A stretch of DNA of 63,171 bases. Source: a virus. Positions 58,430 to 63,171 of the stretch are shown here, in pieces (the first letter of the stretch is position 1; the number at the start of each line of letters is the position of its first letter). The notes under the pieces were generated by a model. It saw only the letters and a list, made by a program, of their open reading frames with translations. It was not told the DNA's origin and did no database searches. Both the position numbers and the translations under genes were made by a program. The stretch is from the IMG/VR virus record IMGVR_UViG_3300028392_000001, positions 1-63,171 of that record; one strand, given 5' to 3'.

Positions 58430-59124
58430 TGCCTACTTACGGAATGTTTTGCAACGATGTGTTGCAGTCAATACAGCAACTTGGAGACGATAGAAAGGTT
58501 ACCTTTGAGCAAATTGTTCATTGGACTCAGGTTTGCGTAAACCAACTAAGAACCCAGTCTGTTATAAAGCACAGAGATAGCGGAAGGTATCTTAACCATT
58601 ACGTTATTGAAGTTGAATCAAGTACAACCAAAAAGTTCTTTACACTTCCAGCTCTTATTGTTGATTACGACAACGATATAGGAATAGACTGGATGTCTTA
58701 TGAAAAAAAAGAAATTTGCGATAGACCTATAACTTTTCAAAGAACAGATGCTGCCGAAGTTAAAAATGGTTCTCTCTACGACCAGCCATACCTTGCTCCA
58801 AGTCCCACAAATCCTTACTTTTACAGAGAAGGCAGTATAATACATTTAATAGGTGTTGAATGTGTTGAGTTTAAAAGAGTAGATGCTGGACTTAAAACAC
58901 TAATAACTCCAGACATTATTTGTAACATTTATGACGACATAGGTATAGACGAAGGACTTGAAAGAGTTTTGTTTGAAAATGTTTTTGCACTAGCAAGAAC
59001 AGCTTTACTTATAACTCAAGAAAAGCAAAATGACGGCTCTTCTGCCGGAACTCAAATAAGAACAACAGACGCAATTACAGCTCAAAGGTCTCAAGCTGCT
59101 CCACAACAAGAACAACCTCAATAG
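58429..59124 (+). CDS. ring / head-tail connector protein candidate, 231 residues
   Basis: It starts MPTYGMFCNDVLQSIQQLGD, with helical N- and C-terminal parts and a beta-rich core, ending in a Gln-rich tail (SQAAPQQEQPQ). The N-terminus (short helix, DDRKVTFEQIVHW) is typical of adaptor proteins that bind the portal. It lies six bases before the next ring-like gene. Position-based assignment. Confidence 0.65.
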   Translation: MPTYGMFCNDVLQSIQQLGDDRKVTFEQIVHWTQVCVNQLRTQSVIKHRDSGRYLNHYVIEVESSTTKKFFTLPALIVDYDNDIGIDWMSYEKKEICDRPITFQRTDAAEVKNGSLYDQPYLAPSPTNPYFYREGSIIHLIGVECVEFKRVDAGLKTLITPDIICNIYDDIGIDEGLERVLFENVFALARTALLITQEKQNDGSSAGTQIRTTDAITAQRSQAAPQQEQPQ

Positions 59125-59130
59125 TAAGAA

Positions 59131-59931
59131 ATGGATACTTCAGAAAAAATAAGTGTTAACTTAATTGTTGCTGATGTTGTTCAGCAAAATGGAGATACTG
59201 CCTTTAAAGACAAGTCAAGAGGATATTATGTCGGTAGAATTCAGGCTGGTCTTGAAAAACTTGCAATAACAACCTATTACGATGATGTTACTCTTGACCT
59301 GTTTGATTGGAAAGCTGGATGGGTAAATGCTGGAAAATACAACTTACTTCTTCCTCCAAACTGTTTTGATTTAAAAAAGATTTATCTTTTTAAAGGTCAG
59401 TGTCAGTGTAACAAAAAAGGTTGCAATGACTGTAGAAAAGTTTTTGGAGGCGACTTTGTTAAAGTAAACTACAAAGTAAACTATAATCGTTTTGGAGGCT
59501 CTGACAGAGCCACTGCTGATATAACAGAAGATTCTTGGCGAGACCCTGAGCTTCAAAGAGGAAGGCAAATTCCATACAGACTTTACTACGGAAATGTTCA
59601 AAATGGAGTTTTAGCTTTAAGTGAAAATTCTGAACACTACGAAAACGTAAGACTTATATATAAAGGTTTTGGTGGTACAATAGGAAACGAGCCAGTCATA
59701 CCAAGAGAGTTTAGAGAGGCTCTTATTGATTTTACTCTTGAGCAGTTTTACGCTTGGAAAAAATCAACAGACAGAAACTACAGAACCGACTGGATGGACA
59801 TAAATAACAAACTTAACTCAGCAGACCCTATAAATCCAGGGTCTTGGCTTATTGCAAAAAGAGTAGCTATTAGACTTCAGTCTTGGAAGAGAGATGCTAT
59901 TAATAATTATCAAAGTAATTATGAATTCTAG
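59131..59931 (+). CDS. ring / tail stabilisation protein candidate, 266 residues
   Basis: It has a helical start, a beta core with a Cys cluster (CQCNKKGCNDC, about residues 91-101) that could bind a metal or form disulfides, and the segment VIPREFREALIDFTLEQFYA near residue 190, similar in style to tail-completion adaptors. It overlaps the muzzle-like gene by 11 bases. The third of the ring-like set. Confidence 0.65.
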   Translation: MDTSEKISVNLIVADVVQQNGDTAFKDKSRGYYVGRIQAGLEKLAITTYYDDVTLDLFDWKAGWVNAGKYNLLLPPNCFDLKKIYLFKGQCQCNKKGCNDCRKVFGGDFVKVNYKVNYNRFGGSDRATADITEDSWRDPELQRGRQIPYRLYYGNVQNGVLALSENSEHYENVRLIYKGFGGTIGNEPVIPREFREALIDFTLEQFYAWKKSTDRNYRTDWMDINNKLNSADPINPGSWLIAKRVAIRLQSWKRDAINNYQSNYEF

Positions 59932-62900
59932 AAGTAAAAGTCCCTTTAATTTTCCTAAGGCTCAATCTTTTCTTTTTGGAAAAGCTGATGTTGATATTGA
60001 AAAGTTTATACAAGGCTTGAAGAATAACACTTCAGCCGTAGGAAACTTTTACGATTCAAGAAACGCTAGAACAATGTCCTATGATGGGCATAAACTTGCT
60101 TTGTCAAAGATAAAAGGAGAACAACTTCTTTATTCAAATACAGAATATACAGCTGATTACAAATGCATAGGTTCTGTTATTGTCCATAGCTCTTTGGTTG
60201 AATTTTGGGCAGACAGAACTCTTACTTATAATGCACTTTGTACTATTGATGGAATGATTGTTATTAATAGCAACAGGTTTTATTTACACCCAGACTACGA
60301 GCTTCAGATAGCAAAAAATGACAATTCAATAGGAGGAGAGGTTTATATAACAGACTTTAGAATACCTCCTATGTATTTTTCTATTACTGATTTAATAAAT
60401 GCTTATAATACGGGCTCCACAAGATATACTACTGAATTTAAGCCAGAAAGATACTATATAAACCTAGAGGCAACTCCTGAAGCTCCAATTTTTGAAGGAC
60501 TTGAAGTCGTTGGAGGAGGAGGAGGACTTCCTCCTGGAGGATATGTTTATTCTTTTAGGTTTGTTTCTACTGATGGTGAAAAAGTTTCCTGGAGTGCTCC
60601 AACTCCAATAATTGAAATACCTGAAAGATATGTTGCTGTTGAAGGAGATGTTTCTTTTCCTTTTTTAAAATACACAGGAGGAGATACTAATCCTGATGCA
60701 GGAACAGCGTATGGAGCTAAAATAAAATTCAGAATAAATAACGTTTACGGCTATTCTTACATAGAAATAAAAAGAACTTCTTATAACAGAGGAGAAGGAT
60801 TAGGATTTGTTCCCTCTTCTTACATTGTTAAAAGGATATCAATAGCCGAAGGAGAATTTACTGTTTATCATTATACAGATAGTATTGCTGGCCAAGACAC
60901 TCCAATAGCTGTTTCTGCTGATGATGAAACAGATAATCTTTCTTCAATATCAAGAGCAAGAGCAATAGCTTATTTTTCAAACAGAGTTGTACTTGGAAAC
61001 GTAAGTTACTTTTCTAGAAATATAGACCAAATTGAATTTCTTAAGGTTCCAAGCACAGATGATGTTTCTTTTTTTCCTATACTTAAAAACTTGGGAAGTA
61101 AAGGATTTAAAGACCCTGTTGTTTCTGCTTATGAAAAATCCTTAATGCACGAAGAGTCTTATGGGTGGGCCGTAGTTGGTTGGGATGCAGGAAGCAAGTT
61201 TACTTTTGCAAAACCTATTCCTGGATTTAAGTCTTATCAAATGCCTAAAAGAAGAACAAAAACTTCTGAATATGCATCACAAAGAGCAGGAATACCTTCT
61301 TATAACTTTATAGGTCTTACGACAACAAACTGTATAGCACTTGACAATACAGTTGACGATACGTTTGAACCTGTTGATTACAGTTCTTCTTTAAACAGAC
61401 TTTCTCCTGTTGCAACAGGCTCTGAAGATAATGGAAAGTATGTTAATGTTCTTAATGTAGCTACAAATCCTTCTAGAGCTCACGGAAGCATTGATGCAAG
61501 CGAAGTTGGCTACCAGCCTTTTAATCCTGTTTCAAACGCAGATACAATAACAGAAAATTTACAATACCTTGTTAACAACCTATCGTTTGTAGATGATTCA
61601 ACTCCTGTTGACTACAACCCTTATGGTTTTGCCCCTAGAATAGGAACACTAGGAATGATGCTTAAAGGCATTACAAATATTCCTGACTACGTAAAAGCAA
61701 TTTCTATTGTAAGAACAAAAAGAGCAAATAAAGTAATTGCTCAAGGTCTTGCTTTTTATGACTTTGAAAATGTAACAAGTGGAGGAACAAAGTACATAGC
61801 AAAAAAAAATAATTCTATTATATTTAATTCTCCTGATTTTGATAGTGGACTTGTTGACCCTCGTTTAATAGATGACATGAAGGTTAACCCTCAAAACTAT
61901 AAAATTCATCTTGCTGCTCCTTACGGTATTTTTTCTGAAATATATCACTTTAAAAAAGGCGGTGGACTTGTTGACGAAAGTGCAATAGACATGGTGGTTT
62001 TTCCAAGAGTACAAGAAGAAAAAGACGTTTATATCAGCGGAGTGCTTCAGCCTTCATCAAGAAGATGCAACCCTGGAGAACTAGCACAGGATGTTGGAGT
62101 TGCTGACATAACCACTATTGGTTCTCTTACAATAAAAAGAGGAGTTATTTCTTTTGACAAATGGAGAGGAGATAATTCTGACGCTACAGGAAATACTGTT
62201 TGTAATATTGTTGCAGTAAGAAATAAAGTTGAAGAAGAAGGTGTTTCTTTTTTGGAAATAGAATTTGATGGAAACCTTTATCTTCAGAATCAGACTTCAG
62301 GAGAAAACCAGTTTAATGATACTAATGTTAAAAAATGGCATGAGCCATTTTACATAGTTAACATCATTCAAGAAGGAGCAGAAGTTCCAGATTCAGATTC
62401 TACTCAGTACGATTACATAGGTAACTTTATAAAGCTGTCTTCTCTTGTTGGATATGGAAACGGAGGCATTAATCAGTTTTATGAAATATGCGGAGAAAGA
62501 ATAGAGGACTTTCATTGTGAATATCCAGACGTTTCTTCTGACAGGTATTGCTACGTAGACGAGCTTGACAACGGAACAAAACAAAGATGGATAAACGTAA
62601 ATAATAAAGATTCTTCTCAAAAAGCAATAATTGCTGCCGACATAACAAATGGAACTACAATTTTTAACGGCTTAAGGCTGTATGGAATGTACACCTCAGA
62701 CAAGGAGTTTATTTACTTTAATCAGGGTTACAATCCTGTAGACGGAGCAGCTATTTATATTGATTATGACAACAGGTTTCCTATATCTGTTTTTGGAGGA
62801 GATTCTGTTATTGGAGAGCATGTTTACGCTCCGGTTCACAGAAGCTCGCCTGAAGGTGGAGGAAATGGCAAGACTAAACAACTAGAGTTTAGGGTTGGAT

Positions 62901-63171
62901 TTCCTTACTACACATATCGTCAAGTTGCAAATTATTATATTCCCGAGAACATAAAGTCGGGTTCGACAAATAAAATTCAAGTTTCTTCTGATTGCAGACT
63001 TCAATGGATAAGGCAAATGATAGTTTGCTATCATTGTCAATCTTATACAAACACTTCTTTACTTTACGGAGATTATTTTCCTCAAAAGAATTTTATTGTA
63101 AGACCTTTAAATTGGAAGTCAAACACAAAAGCTTCTGAACAAGGACAGCCCTTTTTTACCCAATACGATGA
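59921..63171 (+). CDS. muzzle-like tail protein, N-terminal part (continues to 1604)
   Basis: The gene starts at the ATG at 59921 (MNSRSKSPFNFPKAQSFLFG), overlapping the previous gene by 11 bases, and runs open to the end of the window. Joined across the circle to 1604 it encodes 1575 residues. Sequence such as LPPGGYVYSFRFVSTDGEKV (about residues 200-219) is fibronectin-III-like, as often seen in tail nozzle and fibre-anchoring proteins. Size and order (after three ring-like genes, before internal proteins) match the muzzle of crAss-like podoviruses. No enzymatic motif was found. Confidence 0.72.
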   Translation, partial: MNSRSKSPFNFPKAQSFLFGKADVDIEKFIQGLKNNTSAVGNFYDSRNARTMSYDGHKLALSKIKGEQLLYSNTEYTADYKCIGSVIVHSSLVEFWADRTLTYNALCTIDGMIVINSNRFYLHPDYELQIAKNDNSIGGEVYITDFRIPPMYFSITDLINAYNTGSTRYTTEFKPERYYINLEATPEAPIFEGLEVVGGGGGLPPGGYVYSFRFVSTDGEKVSWSAPTPIIEIPERYVAVEGDVSFPFLKYTGGDTNPDAGTAYGAKIKFRINNVYGYSYIEIKRTSYNRGEGLGFVPSSYIVKRISIAEGEFTVYHYTDSIAGQDTPIAVSADDETDNLSSISRARAIAYFSNRVVLGNVSYFSRNIDQIEFLKVPSTDDVSFFPILKNLGSKGFKDPVVSAYEKSLMHEESYGWAVVGWDAGSKFTFAKPIPGFKSYQMPKRRTKTSEYASQRAGIPSYNFIGLTTTNCIALDNTVDDTFEPVDYSSSLNRLSPVATGSEDNGKYVNVLNVATNPSRAHGSIDASEVGYQPFNPVSNADTITENLQYLVNNLSFVDDSTPVDYNPYGFAPRIGTLGMMLKGITNIPDYVKAISIVRTKRANKVIAQGLAFYDFENVTSGGTKYIAKKNNSIIFNSPDFDSGLVDPRLIDDMKVNPQNYKIHLAAPYGIFSEIYHFKKGGGLVDESAIDMVVFPRVQEEKDVYISGVLQPSSRRCNPGELAQDVGVADITTIGSLTIKRGVISFDKWRGDNSDATGNTVCNIVAVRNKVEEEGVSFLEIEFDGNLYLQNQTSGENQFNDTNVKKWHEPFYIVNIIQEGAEVPDSDSTQYDYIGNFIKLSSLVGYGNGGINQFYEICGERIEDFHCEYPDVSSDRYCYVDELDNGTKQRWINVNNKDSSQKAIIAADITNGTTIFNGLRLYGMYTSDKEFIYFNQGYNPVDGAAIYIDYDNRFPISVFGGDSVIGEHVYAPVHRSSPEGGGNGKTKQLEFRVGFPYYTYRQVANYYIPENIKSGSTNKIQVSSDCRLQWIRQMIVCYHCQSYTNTSLLYGDYFPQKNFIVRPLNWKSNTKASEQGQPFFTQYD
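63045..63171. repeat. terminal direct repeat, copy 2 (circular overlap)
   Basis: Identical to bases 1-127; see that entry. Removing one copy gives the circular sequence. Confidence 0.95.

Overview
This window is a complete circular genome of a tailed phage, most likely a podovirus infecting a Bacteroidota host, opened inside a gene. Bases 1-127 and 63045-63171 are identical, so the unique length is 63044 bp. The gene cut by the ends reads through the join (59921 to 63171, then on to 1604). The Bacteroidota assignment rests on promoters of the form TTTG-N20-TAnnTTTG and on A-rich start regions (such as TTTTAAAAAATG) without Shine-Dalgarno sequences. A BspA-like leucine-rich repeat array and lipoprotein-like leaders ending in Cys-acidic point the same way. 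Translation uses the standard code (TAA, TAG and TGA all end genes). No integrase was seen.

Layout. Plus strand, 48.7 kb through the join to 23.3 kb, is the virion and lysis half: large terminase, a small protein, portal, scaffold-like protein, major capsid protein, a head protein, three connector/ring-like proteins, a 1575-residue muzzle-like protein, two internal or cargo proteins, and a 3741-residue polyvalent protein. These are followed by fibre-like genes (15.8-20.7 kb), a spanin-like pair and small virion proteins. The order terminase-portal-capsid-rings-muzzle-cargo recalls crAss-like podoviruses; this is an inference from order and size, not a database match. Minus strand, 46.3 down to 23.3 kb, is the early and replication half. 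It holds many small unknown genes, two tRNA loci, an HD phosphohydrolase, a 3D-domain lysin candidate, an HTH regulator, a RecB/Cas4-like nuclease, a 1059-residue protein with a degenerate methyltransferase-like end, an SNF2 helicase, a DUF1064-like nuclease, a fused primase-helicase, an N6-adenine methyltransferase, an SSB-like protein and a MazG-like pyrophosphohydrolase. No DNA or RNA polymerase was recognised, so host polymerases are probably used.

The two arms diverge from an AT-rich region (46.3-48.7 kb). It contains one isolated gene, a strong terminator, a 40-bp near-perfect palindrome and six iteron-like repeats: a candidate replication origin and control centre.

The most unusual signals are: (1) a shared N-terminal signature (hydrophobic residues, then A/P, I/V, Cys, usually an acidic residue) on capsid, scaffold, head, internal and SSB-like proteins; (2) a roughly 100-bp palindromic repeat in five clear copies, all in one orientation, one of which encodes the start of a virion protein; (3) three early promoters whose 20-base spacers hold the same palindromic operator; (4) an 11-copy, 66-bp LRR array inside the giant polyvalent protein.
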